DNA from: Paenibacillus curdlanolyticus YK9
Lineage (GTDB): Bacteria; Bacillota; Bacilli; Paenibacillales; Paenibacillaceae
NCBI RefSeq assembly: GCF_000179615.1
Contig: NZ_AEDD01000007.1
Coordinates: 1 to 64,000, forward strand
Reading direction: 5' to 3'
Length of the DNA stretch: 64,000 nt
In this document: positions 16,880 through 26,402 of the stretch, one piece after another
How the letters are laid out: each line of letters begins with the position of its first letter
Numbering within the stretch: the first letter of the stretch is position 1
Notes under the pieces: generated by a model
Told to the model about the DNA's origin: nothing
Databases searched by the model: none
Seen by the model: the letters and a program-made list of their open reading frames with translations, nothing else
Made by a program: the position numbers and the translations under genes

Positions 16880-17466
16880 AATAGGGCAGGTTTTTATTCC
16901 CTATTCGCACGCTTGCATGCTTCCACACCTAATAGGGCAGGTTTTTATTCCCTATTCGCACGCTCGCATGCTTCCACACCTAATAGGGCAGGTTTTTATT
17001 CCCTATTCGCACGCTTGCATGCTTTCACGCCCAATAGGGCAGGTTTTTATTCCCTATTCGCACGCTCGCATGCTTCCACACCTAATAGGGCAGGTTTTTA
17101 TTCCCTATCCGCACGCTTGTACGCTTTCACACTCAATAGGGCAGGTTTTTATTCCCTATCCGCACACTTGCACGCTTTCACGCCCAATAGGGCAGGTTTT
17201 TATTCCCTATTCGCACGCTCGCACGCTTTCACACTCAATAGGGCAGGTTTTTATTCCCTATTCGCACACTTGCACGCTTTCACACTCAATAGGGCAGGTT
17301 TTTATTCCCTATTCGCACGCTCGCACGCTTTCACACCCAATAGGGCAGGTTTTTATTCCCTATTCGCACGCTTGTACGCTTTCACACTCAATAGGGCAGG
17401 TTTTTATTCCCTATTCGCACGCTCGCACGCTTCCACACCTAATAGGGCAGATAAATCTGCCCTATA
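16880..17466. repeat. Tandem array of 11 copies of a 51-bp repeat plus a divergent end copy
   Basis: Copies start at 16880, 16931, 16982 and so on every 51 bases to 17390; a shortened copy begins at 17441. Each has an invariant core (AATAGGGCAGGTTTTTATTC then CCTAT) that can fold as AATAGGG...CCCTATT. The remaining ~25 bases (CGCACGCTTGCATGCTTCCAC type) vary at about seven positions. The end copy changes to TAGGGCAGAT-AA-ATCTGCCCTA, a perfect palindrome. Because 51 is divisible by three, all frames stay open and give spurious repetitive proteins; changes hit all codon positions and no ribosome site is present. Confidence 0.95.
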
Positions 17467-17474
17467 CTTACAAC

Positions 17475-17516
17475 GAAAGCCTCCAGCATCACTGACATGC
17501 AGTGGCTGGAGGCTTC
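17475..17516. terminator. Terminator downstream of the DUF990 permease operon
   Basis: GAAAGCCTCCAGC...GCTGGAGGCTTCC forms a strong stem; it follows the minus-strand permease stop and may work both ways. Confidence 0.7.
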
Positions 17517-17559
17517 CTTCTTTATTCTATGTTTGCAGCGCAGCAAGCGCGGCACACCT

Positions 17560-18351
17560 CTACGAGCCTGCCCCCCGATACCGCTTCACGCCGCGGTTCC
17601 ACACCGTAAGCCCAATCGCAAAAGCGATCACGCCGACGACTGGCGTCAGAAGCGCCAGCGACGAGATATCGTCCCCTTTGCGCTCGAGGAAATACGATGC
17701 CGGGATGACGCCGACAAACGCGAATGGCAGCACCCATGTGAGCACGAAACGAATGATCTTGTTGTAGATGTTGATCGGGTAACGCCCGTAATTCTGGATG
17801 TTGTACATGAGCGGCAAAATGCCCGTCGGCGCATCCGAGTAGAACGAAATCGCCGTGAGCGCCGTGTACATGCCTGCATAGATCAGTACGGCTCCGAGTA
17901 TAAGCAATACCATCATCGGAATTTGCACCCAATCGAACGCAAGCCCGAGCTCGCCCCAGCTGATCGCCATGATGATTACCCCGACGAGGGAGCCAATGAG
18001 CGCCGGCGGGTCCATATTTTCAAGCGTAACTTGGAACAGGTTATGGGCCGGCCGCGTCAAAATGCGGTCCATTTCGCCTTTGGCAATATAACGGTCGCCG
18101 AAGTTCCATAGACTGAAAAACGTCCCGAAGATGCCATAGGGCACCATGAAAAATCCGTAAACGAACACAACCTCTGATTCCGACCAGCCCCCGAGCGACG
18201 GCGTATGCTGGAACACAATCAGAATAAAGATCAGGTTCAGCCCTTGGAACATCAAATCCGACAGCACTTCAATCCAGAAATCGGCGCGATAGGTGAGCTT
18301 TGTTTTGGCGTAGTTTTTGAGATATTCCCAAAATAATGACAAATATAGCAT
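17560..18351 (-). CDS. ABC-2 type transporter permease (DUF990 family), second subunit
   Basis: 263 residues with six hydrophobic segments. The start follows GGAGG. The sequence type (LKNYAKTKLTYRADFWIEVLSDL; VPYGIFGTFFSLWNFGDRYI; ILTRPAHNLFQV) fits the DUF990 permeases that come in pairs with a NatA-like ATPase. It is the last gene of an ATPase-permease-permease operon, seven bases after the first permease. Probably an exporter; the substrate is unknown. Confidence 0.88.
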   Translation of the reverse strand: MLYLSLFWEYLKNYAKTKLTYRADFWIEVLSDLMFQGLNLIFILIVFQHTPSLGGWSESEVVFVYGFFMVPYGIFGTFFSLWNFGDRYIAKGEMDRILTRPAHNLFQVTLENMDPPALIGSLVGVIIMAISWGELGLAFDWVQIPMMVLLILGAVLIYAGMYTALTAISFYSDAPTGILPLMYNIQNYGRYPINIYNKIIRFVLTWVLPFAFVGVIPASYFLERKGDDISSLALLTPVVGVIAFAIGLTVWNRGVKRYRGAGS

Positions 18352-18358
18352 CGCTGCA

Positions 18359-19153
18359 TTAACCTCCTTGCACGAACAGCCGATTACGCGCTGCGCGCCA
18401 TGTGAGCGCCATCGGCACGAGCAGCACGACGAACCAGATCGCCTGCAGGCCTAGCACCTGCCCAGCCTCCGACAGCGGCGTACGCCCCGTGAATACCGAG
18501 CTCGGCAAATACGTAATCGCTTGGAACGGCAGCCATTTCATCGTAACCGACAGCCATCCCGGGAAGAACGCGATCGGCACGACGACGCCCGAGAACAAGT
18601 CGACGATGACGCGCTTCATGCGCATCATGCCCTCGTTATTTTCGACGAAGAACGCGAACAAGCCCGTTAGCATATTGATCTGCGTATTAATTAAGAAAGC
18701 GAACAGCAGCATCACAAGATAAATGCCCCATACGGCTGGATCGGTCGGCAGCCTCACCGGGAACAGCAGGCAGACGATGACCATGCCCGGCGCCATGAAC
18801 AGGAATAGGCGGAAGATGCCTTCGCCGAAGCCCTGCATCATTTTGACCGCAAGATAGGAATAGGGCCTGATGAGCTGAATCGCTACGCTGCCGTCCCTGA
18901 TTTCATTCGCGATCTCACGATCCAAGTTGTTAAAATAAAACGCCCGCGCCATCCAGGAGACGGCGACGTACGTCGTCATCTGCGAAATGGTAAACCCGGC
19001 CAGCGTCTTCTGATCGCCATAGATGGCCTCCCATAGGAAGTAATACGCGCCAATGTTGATCGCATAGATCACGATGCCGCTATAATAGTTGACCCGATAA
19101 GCCAGCATCATCAGAAATCGTATGCGGATAAAATCGATATACGCGCTCATCAT
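18359..19153 (-). CDS. ABC-2 type transporter permease (DUF990 family), first subunit
   Basis: 264 residues with about six hydrophobic segments. It shares with its neighbour the layout and motifs of this family (FIRIRFLMMLAYRVNYYSGI; LIRPYSYLAVKMMQGFGEG). The ATG overlaps the ATPase stop, so the two are translationally coupled. Together the two permeases probably form a heterodimeric channel. Confidence 0.88.
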   Translation of the reverse strand: MMSAYIDFIRIRFLMMLAYRVNYYSGIVIYAINIGAYYFLWEAIYGDQKTLAGFTISQMTTYVAVSWMARAFYFNNLDREIANEIRDGSVAIQLIRPYSYLAVKMMQGFGEGIFRLFLFMAPGMVIVCLLFPVRLPTDPAVWGIYLVMLLFAFLINTQINMLTGLFAFFVENNEGMMRMKRVIVDLFSGVVVPIAFFPGWLSVTMKWLPFQAITYLPSSVFTGRTPLSEAGQVLGLQAIWFVVLLVPMALTWRAARNRLFVQGG

Positions 19154-20229
19154 GGCCGCGTCGACTCCTTCTCTTCCGTGTCAGCTGGCGCTTCCAGCGC
19201 AGCAGCCGTAGCGGCCTTCGTTTCCGCGCTGCCCGACTGATAAATTTCGCGAACGATCTCATCCGTATTCGTTTCGTTAATCTTGATGTCGCGGATATCC
19301 GCGGACGAGCCTACGACACGCGCCAGCGCATCGGACACGTTAACCGCATGCGGCAACCACATGCCCGCTTCAACGTCGTTGTCCATCGTCCACGTCACGC
19401 CCAGCCCCTCTGTCATGTCCCGCAGCCGATCAAGGCTGATCGCCGAACCGAATTGGAACTTGATCTCCCGTCCCTTGCTCCATCGCGTCTTGAGCTCTTC
19501 CAATCCGCCATCATAAATAATTCGGCCATCATCCAGCATGATGACGCGGGAGCATAACGCTTCAATATCTTGCAGGTCATGCGTCGTCAGCAGGATCGTC
19601 GTGCCATGCTCGCGATTCATTTCCTTCAGGAACTCGCGAATTTCCGTTTTTACAATGATATCAAGACCGATCGTCGGCTCGTCCAAGAACAGAATCGACG
19701 GGTTATGCAGCAGCGATGCCACGAGCTCGCAGCGCATCCGCTGGCCTAAGCTAAGCTTGCGCACCGGACGATTCAGCAGTTCGCCGAGCTGCAGCCGTTC
19801 AACCAGCTCATCCAGCCGCTTGCGGAAATCCGCCTCAGGCACGCGATACACCTTGCGGAGCAGCTGGAAAGACTCAATGACGCCGATATCCCACCATAGC
19901 TGCGAGCGCTGGCCGAATACGACCCCGATTTCCTTGACGAATTTCTCGCGTTCCTTATGCGGAACATATCCATTAACGCGCAGCATGCCTGAAGTCGGAA
20001 CAAGAATGCCGGTCAGCATTTTGATCGTGGTCGACTTGCCCGCGCCATTCTCGCCGATATAGCCGCAAATCTCGCCATGCGGAATTTGGAACGTGATGTC
20101 CTTTACCGCCGCAACCTCGCGGTATTCGCGCTTGAACAGGTCGCGAATAGCACCGCCAAGCCCTGTACGATTGTTCTGTACCTTGAACTGTTTTCTTAGA
20201 TCGCGTACATCTATTGCTAGTTGTGTCAC
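19150..20229 (-). CDS. ABC transporter ATP-binding protein of the DUF990 exporter
   Basis: 359 residues starting at GTG behind GGGAG. Walker A is GENGAGKST, the signature is LSLGQRMRCELVASLL and Walker B is SILFLDEPTIGLD, followed by TTILLTTHDL (H-loop). The extra C-terminal ~120 residues are usual for this NatA-like group. First gene of the three-gene exporter operon, divergent from the LCP gene. Confidence 0.94.
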   Translation of the reverse strand: MTQLAIDVRDLRKQFKVQNNRTGLGGAIRDLFKREYREVAAVKDITFQIPHGEICGYIGENGAGKSTTIKMLTGILVPTSGMLRVNGYVPHKEREKFVKEIGVVFGQRSQLWWDIGVIESFQLLRKVYRVPEADFRKRLDELVERLQLGELLNRPVRKLSLGQRMRCELVASLLHNPSILFLDEPTIGLDIIVKTEIREFLKEMNREHGTTILLTTHDLQDIEALCSRVIMLDDGRIIYDGGLEELKTRWSKGREIKFQFGSAISLDRLRDMTEGLGVTWTMDNDVEAGMWLPHAVNVSDALARVVGSSADIRDIKINETNTDEIVREIYQSGSAETKAATAAALEAPADTEEKESTRP

Positions 20230-20400
20230 CGAACTTAACTCCCTTCAACATCGACAAATATCGATAAAGTCGCTGTCCATTCATGCATTTTGTATAAGAC
20301 TTGATTCGAACCGACATTCCATCTTATAATTTTATGATATGTAATCATACAATATCTTATGGACAAGTGAAAAGCATACTCCAAAAAGGAGCGACATTCA

Positions 20401-21489
20401 ATGGAAGCGCGTCAAAAACGTAAACGCAGGAAGCCGTGGTGGTTGTGGATTTTATTCGGCTTATTAGTTATTATAGCCGCTGTTTTTATCTGGCTGTTCA
20501 CCGTCTACAATGCAGTAGGCAATCTGCATAAGACCGGCGAAGACTCGAAGTTCAGCCAATTCAAGGACGACAATACGACAGCAGAGCCTCCCAAGTGGGA
20601 AGGCACAGAGCGCGTTAACATATTGCTTATGGGCGGCGACGGCCGCGGTCTTGAGAAAAATCAGGTTGCACGCTCCGACTCCATGATCGTGCTGTCCGTC
20701 GATCCGGCAACCAAGAAGGGACATGTATTCTCCGTCCTTCGCGATACCTACGTCGAGATCCCAGGACATGGCTCGGGCCGCATCAATACGGCAGTTACGC
20801 TTGGCGGCGAGCGTCTTGCTCGTACGACGATTGGCGAGCTGCTCGGCCTCGACATTCAATATTATGTGTATACCGAGTTTGAAGGCTTCAAGTCGCTGGT
20901 CGATGCGATCGGCGGCGTAGACTTCTATGTCGAAAAGGATATGAACTACGTCGACAATGCGGATAAGAATAAGTATGACATTCATCTCAAAAAAGGTCAG
21001 CAGCATCTCGACGGCGACAAAGCGCTTCAATACGTACGCTTCCGCCATGACCAGATGAGCGACTTTACGCGGACAGGACGCCAGCGCGAATTCCTGTCGG
21101 CTGTAGCCCATAAAGTATTAAGCGGCTGGAACATCCTTCGGATGACTAATATTATCAACAGCGTCAGCGAAGATATTGAGACAAACTTGTCAGTCGAGGA
21201 TATGCTGAAGCTCGGACAATTAGGACTCAGCATCGATATGGCCGGCTCTGATCAGGTGCCTCCGATGGACCTTATCTCATCTGATAAAGTGGGCGGCGCA
21301 GCCGTCATTGGCATAAGCGACGAGGGCAAGCTTCGCCAGTTCGTTCAAGACTCGCTGGCTAAAGACAACACGCCAGGAACGGGTACCGGTACGGACGACA
21401 CAAGCACGGACGGCACTTCGACCACGAACAGCACGGACGGCACAGACGGCAGCTCTGGCAGCAGCAGTTCATCCGATACATCGAACTAG
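20401..21489 (+). CDS. LytR-CpsA-Psr (LCP) family cell-wall glycopolymer ligase
   Basis: 362 residues. The start follows AAGGAG. A basic N-terminus and a single membrane segment (about 14-36) put the enzyme outside the cell. The LCP domain has VNILLMGGDGR, ARSDSMIVLSVDP, the Arg/Asp lipid-phosphate site around SVLRDTYVEIPGHG and RINTAVTLGG, and YVRFRHDQMSDFTRTGRQREFL. The last ~40 residues are a Thr/Ser/Gly/Asp-rich tail. LCP proteins transfer teichoic acids or other glycopolymers from a lipid carrier to peptidoglycan. A terminator follows directly. Confidence 0.95.
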   Translation: MEARQKRKRRKPWWLWILFGLLVIIAAVFIWLFTVYNAVGNLHKTGEDSKFSQFKDDNTTAEPPKWEGTERVNILLMGGDGRGLEKNQVARSDSMIVLSVDPATKKGHVFSVLRDTYVEIPGHGSGRINTAVTLGGERLARTTIGELLGLDIQYYVYTEFEGFKSLVDAIGGVDFYVEKDMNYVDNADKNKYDIHLKKGQQHLDGDKALQYVRFRHDQMSDFTRTGRQREFLSAVAHKVLSGWNILRMTNIINSVSEDIETNLSVEDMLKLGQLGLSIDMAGSDQVPPMDLISSDKVGGAAVIGISDEGKLRQFVQDSLAKDNTPGTGTGTDDTSTDGTSTTNSTDGTDGSSGSSSSSDTSN

Positions 21490-21502
21490 AACCCAAATCA
21501 GT

Positions 21503-21538
21503 ACGCTCTTCCCAGCCGGCGGGAAGAGCGTTTTTATT
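21503..21538 (+). terminator. Terminator of the LCP gene
   Basis: ACGCTCTTCCC-AGCCGGC-GGGAAGAGCGT followed by TTTTATTTG, 13 bases after the stop. Confidence 0.9.
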
Positions 21539-21643
21539 TGCATCGCCCAAGCTTTTGTTACCATGCATCATACCAAAATAGCCCGTACGCCTACCTTTTT
21601 GCTATAATACTCAGGAAGCAGCTATAACGGAGGGTAATGAACT

Positions 21644-22960
21644 ATGACGATGAATCGCACGCGTTCTGCACAATTATACGAAGAAGCCTTACAGCATATC
21701 GTCGGCGGGGTCAACAGCCCCTCGCGATCGTTCAAAGCCGTCGGAGGCGGCGCTCCTGTATTCATGGAACGGGCCAATGGCGCTTATTTCTGGGATGTGG
21801 ACGGCAACCGCTTCACCGACTATCTGGCAGCCTACGGCCCTATCATTACCGGACACGCCCACCCTCATATAACGGAAGCTATCGTGCGGGCGGCAACGAA
21901 CGGCACGCTGTACGGCACGCCGACCGAGCTTGAGATCAAGCTGGCCCGCATGCTGAAGGCATCCATTCCATCGCTCGATAAAGTCCGGTTCGTCAATTCC
22001 GGCACCGAAGCCGTCATGTCGACGATCCGCGTCGCACGCGCTTACACTAAGAAAAGCAAAATCATCAAATTCGCCGGCTGCTACCACGGCCATTCCGATC
22101 TTGTGCTCGTCGCAGCCGGCTCCGGCCCATCAACGCTTGGCATTCCAGACAGCGCGGGCATCCCGACCAGCATCGCACATGAAGTGATCACGGTGCCGTT
22201 CAATGATATCGCTGCGCTGCGCGAAGCGTTGGACCGTTGGGGCAGCGACACCGCGGCCGTTATGGTTGAACCGATCGTCGGCAACTTCGGCATGGTCATG
22301 CCCAAGCCCGGCTATCTGGAAGAGCTGTGCAAGCTGACACGCGAAGCTGGCGCGCTTGTCATTTATGACGAAGTCATCAGCGCCTTCCGCTTCCACTACG
22401 GCAGCACGCAAACGTACCACGTGTTTCCGGACCAAGCAGCAGTGGAGCCGGACTTAACCGCACTGGGCAAAATCATCGGCGGCGGCCTGCCGATCGGCGC
22501 CTATGGCGGCCGCAAGGAAATCATGGAGCAGGTTGCTCCGCTCGGCCCAGCCTACCAGGCAGGAACGATGGCCGGCAACCCTGCATCGATCTCCGCGGGC
22601 ATTGCATGCCTTGAGGTGCTTGGCGCCCCTGGCGTTTACGAGGAGATGGAGCGACTAGCTATCCGCCTCGCGGACGGCATCGGCGCTGCCGCTGTCAAGC
22701 ACGGCGTGCCTCTGACGATCAACCGCATTCGCGGCGCGTTCTCCACGCACTTCTGCGACCATCCGGTCACGAACTACGAGGAAGCGCAGGATACGGATGG
22801 CGAGCAATTCGCCCGCTTCTTCCGCGGACTGCTTGAGGAAGGCGTCGTGATCGCGCCATCCAAATACGAAGCATGGTTCCTGACGACGGCGCATACGGAC
22901 GCGGATGTCGATGCAACGATTGAAGCCGCGGACCGCGCGCTGAGGAACGTGCTTATTTAA
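21644..22960 (+). CDS. hemL: Glutamate-1-semialdehyde 2,1-aminomutase
   Basis: 438 residues; the ATG follows GGAGGG by 9 bases, and a -10-like TATAAT stands at 21603. It is a class III PLP aminotransferase-fold enzyme that converts glutamate-1-semialdehyde to 5-aminolevulinate for heme synthesis. Motifs: [35 protein letters not shown], the PLP Asp in [12 protein letters not shown] and the PLP Lys in [17 protein letters not shown]. It stands alone, not with hemAXCDB, so it may be a second GsaB-type copy in this genome; that cannot be told from the window. Confidence 0.95.
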   Translation: MTMNRTRSAQLYEEALQHIVGGVNSPSRSFKAVGGGAPVFMERANGAYFWDVDGNRFTDYLAAYGPIITGHAHPHITEAIVRAATNGTLYGTPTELEIKLARMLKASIPSLDKVRFVNSGTEAVMSTIRVARAYTKKSKIIKFAGCYHGHSDLVLVAAGSGPSTLGIPDSAGIPTSIAHEVITVPFNDIAALREALDRWGSDTAAVMVEPIVGNFGMVMPKPGYLEELCKLTREAGALVIYDEVISAFRFHYGSTQTYHVFPDQAAVEPDLTALGKIIGGGLPIGAYGGRKEIMEQVAPLGPAYQAGTMAGNPASISAGIACLEVLGAPGVYEEMERLAIRLADGIGAAAVKHGVPLTINRIRGAFSTHFCDHPVTNYEEAQDTDGEQFARFFRGLLEEGVVIAPSKYEAWFLTTAHTDADVDATIEAADRALRNVLI

Positions 22961-22974
22961 AGCTCTCTTAAACG

Positions 22975-23022
22975 ATGACCGAATACCGCTTGCCGTAGGC
23001 AGCGGGTATTCGGTCATTTTTT
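22975..23022 (+). terminator. Terminator of hemL
   Basis: ATGACCGAATACCGCT...AGCGGGTATTCGGTCAT stem followed by TTTTTT. Confidence 0.9.
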
Positions 23023-23086
23023 GCCCATGTCCAATGGTCGAGAATACGTTATACTGGGGTTTCAAGGCAATCACCAGGAGGAACTT

Positions 23087-24583
23087 ATGAAGCCGGACGT
23101 CTACCGCATGTTTTTGAAGCAACTGATTCGCAACTATTTAATCGGCTCGGGTGCAGCTGTACTGGGTGTCGGAAGCATACTTATCTTCACAACGCTGGAC
23201 GTGCCTGTCAAGGAGCTGCTTCGACTAGCTTCCATCTTGATTGGGAGCCTCATCATCATGGCTGCCGCGGAGCTCCTCTTATTCCGGCGGCACATTGCAC
23301 CGATTCGTTCGTTGTTTCAAGAAGCGTTCCCTACACCCGAGATGATGAAAGCGGCTTATTATCGCGTCCATAAGTTTCCCTTACTCGCTGTTCGGCGCAT
23401 ATTGGGACCGCATCTGCTCGGACTATCCATACCGAGCATTACGGTATCGCTACTTATGATCCACGCCGGCGCTTTGTCTGTACCGTACTATTACGTAGGG
23501 TTGGCCTGCATGGGCGCGGTGCTCATTGCAAGCTTGCATGCGATGATCGAATTCTTCTTAACGAATCAGGCGATTCGGCCATTATTAATGCATATTCAGC
23601 AAACATACGCTTCACGATTTGCAACGGATTTGATGCTTAACGGAAAGGTGCTCGTGCCCATCCAACGCAAGTTTCAATGGAGCGCCTTCCTCCTTGGCAC
23701 CTTCCCGATCCTCATATTCAGCATGGCTACGCAAATCAGGTTGGGCGCACATGCCGAACAAGCAGCGGCCGATTATTCGCGGTGGGCTGCCGTCGTCGTC
23801 GTCATGTGCATTCTCTTCTCATCGCTCGGCGCTTGGCTGCTGGCTCGTGACATCGTCCATCCCATTCAAGGATTGTTCCAAGCCCAGCAAAACGTCCGCG
23901 ACGGCGACTTCAGCACGCAAGCGCCCGATCTGTATGCGGACGAATTTTCAAGACTTGTATCCGGGTTCAATCATATGCTCGAAGGTCTTCAGATTCGGGA
24001 ACGCATGAACAAGCAGCTCATTCAAAGCTATTTCACCACGCTCGCAGCCGCACTCGACGCCCGAGATCCTTATACTGCCGGCCATTCCTTGCGCGTTGCC
24101 GACTTTTCCGTCCGCATCGGCCGTCTCTTTTCATTATCCGAAAAGGAGCTCGATGTGATTCGGCGTTCCGCACTGCTTCATGATATCGGCAAAATCGGCA
24201 TACGCGACACCGTACTGCTGAAGGAGGGCCGGCTTACCGATGAAGAGTTTACTGCAATTAAGCAGCATCCGGTGCTTGGCGTCAACATTTTGAAGCAAAT
24301 CGATCCGGCAGAGGCCGTCGCCGACATTCTGCCCGGCGTCCGATCGCATCATGAGCAGTATAACGGTGGCGGCTATCCTGATGGGCTCGCTGGCGAGGAC
24401 ATTCCGCTGCTAGGACGCATTATTGCCATTGCAGACGCTTATGATGCCATGACGTCAGACCGTCCGTACCGCAAAGGGATGAATCGCGAAAAAGCCTTGT
24501 CCATTCTTGAAGAAGGACAAGGCTTGCAGTGGGACCCTAAACTCGTCCCGTTATTCGTTCGCGCTATGCGCGAGGAGGTTTAA
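23087..24583 (+). CDS. Membrane HD-GYP domain protein with HAMP domain (putative c-di-GMP phosphodiesterase)
   Basis: 498 residues from the ATG behind AGGAGG; the frame extends 66 bases upstream without a ribosome site. The N-terminal ~250 residues hold about six hydrophobic segments. A HAMP-like linker follows (ARDIVHPIQGLFQAQQNVRDGDFS), then the HD-GYP domain with LLHDIGKIGI (the HD pair), HPVLGVNIL, RSHHEQYNGGGYPDGLAG and IAIADAYDAMTSDRPYR. The His/Asp metal residues and the GYP motif are all present, so hydrolysis of c-di-GMP is likely. The membrane part gives the sensor input; the ligand is unknown. Confidence 0.93.
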   Translation: MKPDVYRMFLKQLIRNYLIGSGAAVLGVGSILIFTTLDVPVKELLRLASILIGSLIIMAAAELLLFRRHIAPIRSLFQEAFPTPEMMKAAYYRVHKFPLLAVRRILGPHLLGLSIPSITVSLLMIHAGALSVPYYYVGLACMGAVLIASLHAMIEFFLTNQAIRPLLMHIQQTYASRFATDLMLNGKVLVPIQRKFQWSAFLLGTFPILIFSMATQIRLGAHAEQAAADYSRWAAVVVVMCILFSSLGAWLLARDIVHPIQGLFQAQQNVRDGDFSTQAPDLYADEFSRLVSGFNHMLEGLQIRERMNKQLIQSYFTTLAAALDARDPYTAGHSLRVADFSVRIGRLFSLSEKELDVIRRSALLHDIGKIGIRDTVLLKEGRLTDEEFTAIKQHPVLGVNILKQIDPAEAVADILPGVRSHHEQYNGGGYPDGLAGEDIPLLGRIIAIADAYDAMTSDRPYRKGMNREKALSILEEGQGLQWDPKLVPLFVRAMREEV

Positions 24584-24600
24584 GCAACTGCTAAACATTA

Positions 24601-25335
24601 TTAAGCGTTATTAGCCAGCTTGACGATCGCGCCAAGCGCCGCAGCAATCTCCCGCTCTACTGCTTCCGCTACAGCGTTCGTGTGCGGGTCGTACTCGGCG
24701 GCGAGGTCCGCGTCGGCATAACCGTCGAGCGCGACAATCGCGCCTGCACGCGCGCCCCGGAGCGAAGCGATGACGTACAAGGCCGATATCTCCATCTCGA
24801 CAGCAAGAGCGCCCGCCGCTTTCAGTTTCTTATGAGGGAATTCCTCTACGCCATTGAAAAACACGTCCAGCGTCACGGTCATGCCCTTGCCAACGACGCC
24901 TGCGCCTTCCGTCTCCAGGGCAGCAGCGTATATCGCGTTCACCACATCGCTGTCGGCAACCGCCGGGAAGCCGTCGGGTACGAGCTGCCGCGTCAAGCCG
25001 TCCGTCCGAATCGCCGCCGTGCTAACGATCAAGCTGCCTGCCGGATAGTCCGCTGAGTACGAGCCTGCCGTCCCAACGCGGATAAGCGTCTTTACGCCCG
25101 CGCGAATCAGCTCCTCAAAGCAAACCGCCGCGCCTGGGCAGCCGACGCCATGGCTCACGACAGCAAGCTTCACCCCTTGGTATTCGCCGACAAACGTCCG
25201 ATACTCCCGGGCAAACGCCAGCTCTTCCGCGCCCTCCAGCTTCTCGGCGATGGCCGCTGCCCGTCTAGGGTCGCCGCATACGATCGCATATTCCGGAATT
25301 TGTTCCGAATCCACCTGTAAAATAGGCATTAACAT
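24601..25335 (-). CDS. Nucleoside phosphorylase (uridine/purine phosphorylase family)
   Basis: 244 residues from the ATG behind AGAGGAG; the frame extends 51 bases upstream into the terminator of the preceding gene. It shows the PNP/UDP fold signatures: phosphate loop VCGDPRRA, SHGVGCPGAAVCFEEL, IRVGTAGSY and the ribose-binding VEMEISALYVIA. It splits a nucleoside into base and ribose-1-phosphate. The short form and the Val-Glu-Met-Glu motif fit the hexameric NP-I class; uridine versus purine preference is not decided. Confidence 0.88.
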   Translation of the reverse strand: MLMPILQVDSEQIPEYAIVCGDPRRAAAIAEKLEGAEELAFAREYRTFVGEYQGVKLAVVSHGVGCPGAAVCFEELIRAGVKTLIRVGTAGSYSADYPAGSLIVSTAAIRTDGLTRQLVPDGFPAVADSDVVNAIYAAALETEGAGVVGKGMTVTLDVFFNGVEEFPHKKLKAAGALAVEMEISALYVIASLRGARAGAIVALDGYADADLAAEYDPHTNAVAEAVEREIAAALGAIVKLANNA

Positions 25336-25368
25336 CGTTTCGCACTCCTCTCGTCTCCTACATCTATC

Positions 25369-25405
25369 AAAATAAGCCCCCGGCATGCGCCGAGCGGCTT
25401 ATTTT
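25369..25405. terminator. Terminator between the inositol monophosphatase family gene and the nucleoside phosphorylase gene
   Basis: AAAATAAGCC and GGCTTATTTT form a 10-bp perfect stem, 16 bases after the minus-strand stop at 25421. Confidence 0.85.
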
Positions 25406-25420
25406 CGAGCAATCGGCTGG

Positions 25421-26284
25421 CTAGCCCTCCGTTCGGGAAGCCGCCCCTGCCTTTTTCAATTCATCAACGAAGCTATCATGAATCCGTCCATTCGTCGCTG
25501 CCACATGCCGTACGCCCAGATGGTACGGTTCGCCTGCCATATCGCTAACTCGACCGCCGGATTCCTTAATAAGCAGATAACCTGCCGCCAGATCCCACGC
25601 GTTCAGCCCCTGCTCCCAGAAGCCGCTCAGTCGTCCTGCCGCCACATAAGCCATATGTAACGCGGCTGAACCGCCGGAGCGAATATTTCTTACTTGCGGC
25701 GCAATCGCCTGCAATTGCTGCAGGTTTGGTTGCAGCATAAGCGGGTCCGCCGGGAACCCTGTTGCAACCAAGCTTTCGCGCAGATCAGCCTCTTCGGATA
25801 CCGACATCCGTTGGCCATGCACATAAGCGCCTTTCCCCTTCTCCGCGACGAACAGCTCGTCTCGCATCGGGTCGTATACAATGCCTACAATAACTTCGCC
25901 CTTATGCGCCAGCGCTATAGATACCGAGAAGAACGGGAACCCATGCACGAAGTTCGTCGTCCCGTCCACCGGATCAACGATCCACAAATACTCTTCATCC
26001 TGCACGTTGCTCAGTGCGCGCTCGGAAGCTTCCGGACCTGGCTGGACACCTTCCTCTCCTAGGAATGAATGATGAGGGAAATGGGTCATAATCAGATTGC
26101 GAATCATCGTCTCAGCGCCCTTGTCTACCTCGGTCACAAGGTCCTGCGCCGAATATTTCAGATTAAGCGTCGTGTGCTTACCGAGCTTCGTCTTAATCCA
26201 TTCTCCTGCCTTCGCTGCGCTGTTAATCGCGACAGCCGTGAAGCTTTTGCCCCCGATTGCGGGAACGTCTCGCTGTTCACTCAC
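25421..26284 (-). CDS. Inositol monophosphatase family protein
   Basis: 287 residues starting at GTG; the ribosome site is weak. Metal and substrate motifs are LGEEGV, IVDPVDGTTNFVHGFP and NAWDLAAGYLLIKESGG, typical of IMPase/SuhB-type phosphatases that need Mg2+ and are inhibited by Li+. Natural substrates in Firmicutes may include inositol phosphates, 3'-phosphoadenosine compounds or NADP; the sequence alone does not decide. Confidence 0.92.
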   Translation of the reverse strand: MSEQRDVPAIGGKSFTAVAINSAAKAGEWIKTKLGKHTTLNLKYSAQDLVTEVDKGAETMIRNLIMTHFPHHSFLGEEGVQPGPEASERALSNVQDEEYLWIVDPVDGTTNFVHGFPFFSVSIALAHKGEVIVGIVYDPMRDELFVAEKGKGAYVHGQRMSVSEEADLRESLVATGFPADPLMLQPNLQQLQAIAPQVRNIRSGGSAALHMAYVAAGRLSGFWEQGLNAWDLAAGYLLIKESGGRVSDMAGEPYHLGVRHVAATNGRIHDSFVDELKKAGAASRTEG

Positions 26285-26402
26285 TTTCGATCACGCTACC
26301 TTCCTATTGTTCGGGTTGCTTACTACAATACGCCTCGCACCCTGCAAAGTTTCGCCCCTTTGCGTTAATCGGTCAACAATCCGCGATTGATAGCTGTGCA
26401 AT

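Noticed and set aside
16880-17466. CRISPR array
   Set aside because: The units between cores are near-identical, not unique spacers, the period is a tandem 51 bp, and no cas genes are near.
16913-17767. Repetitive protein encoded by the 51-bp array
   Set aside because: The period is divisible by three, so several frames stay open; changes affect all codon positions, there is no ribosome site, and the frame runs into the terminator and the minus-strand permease gene.
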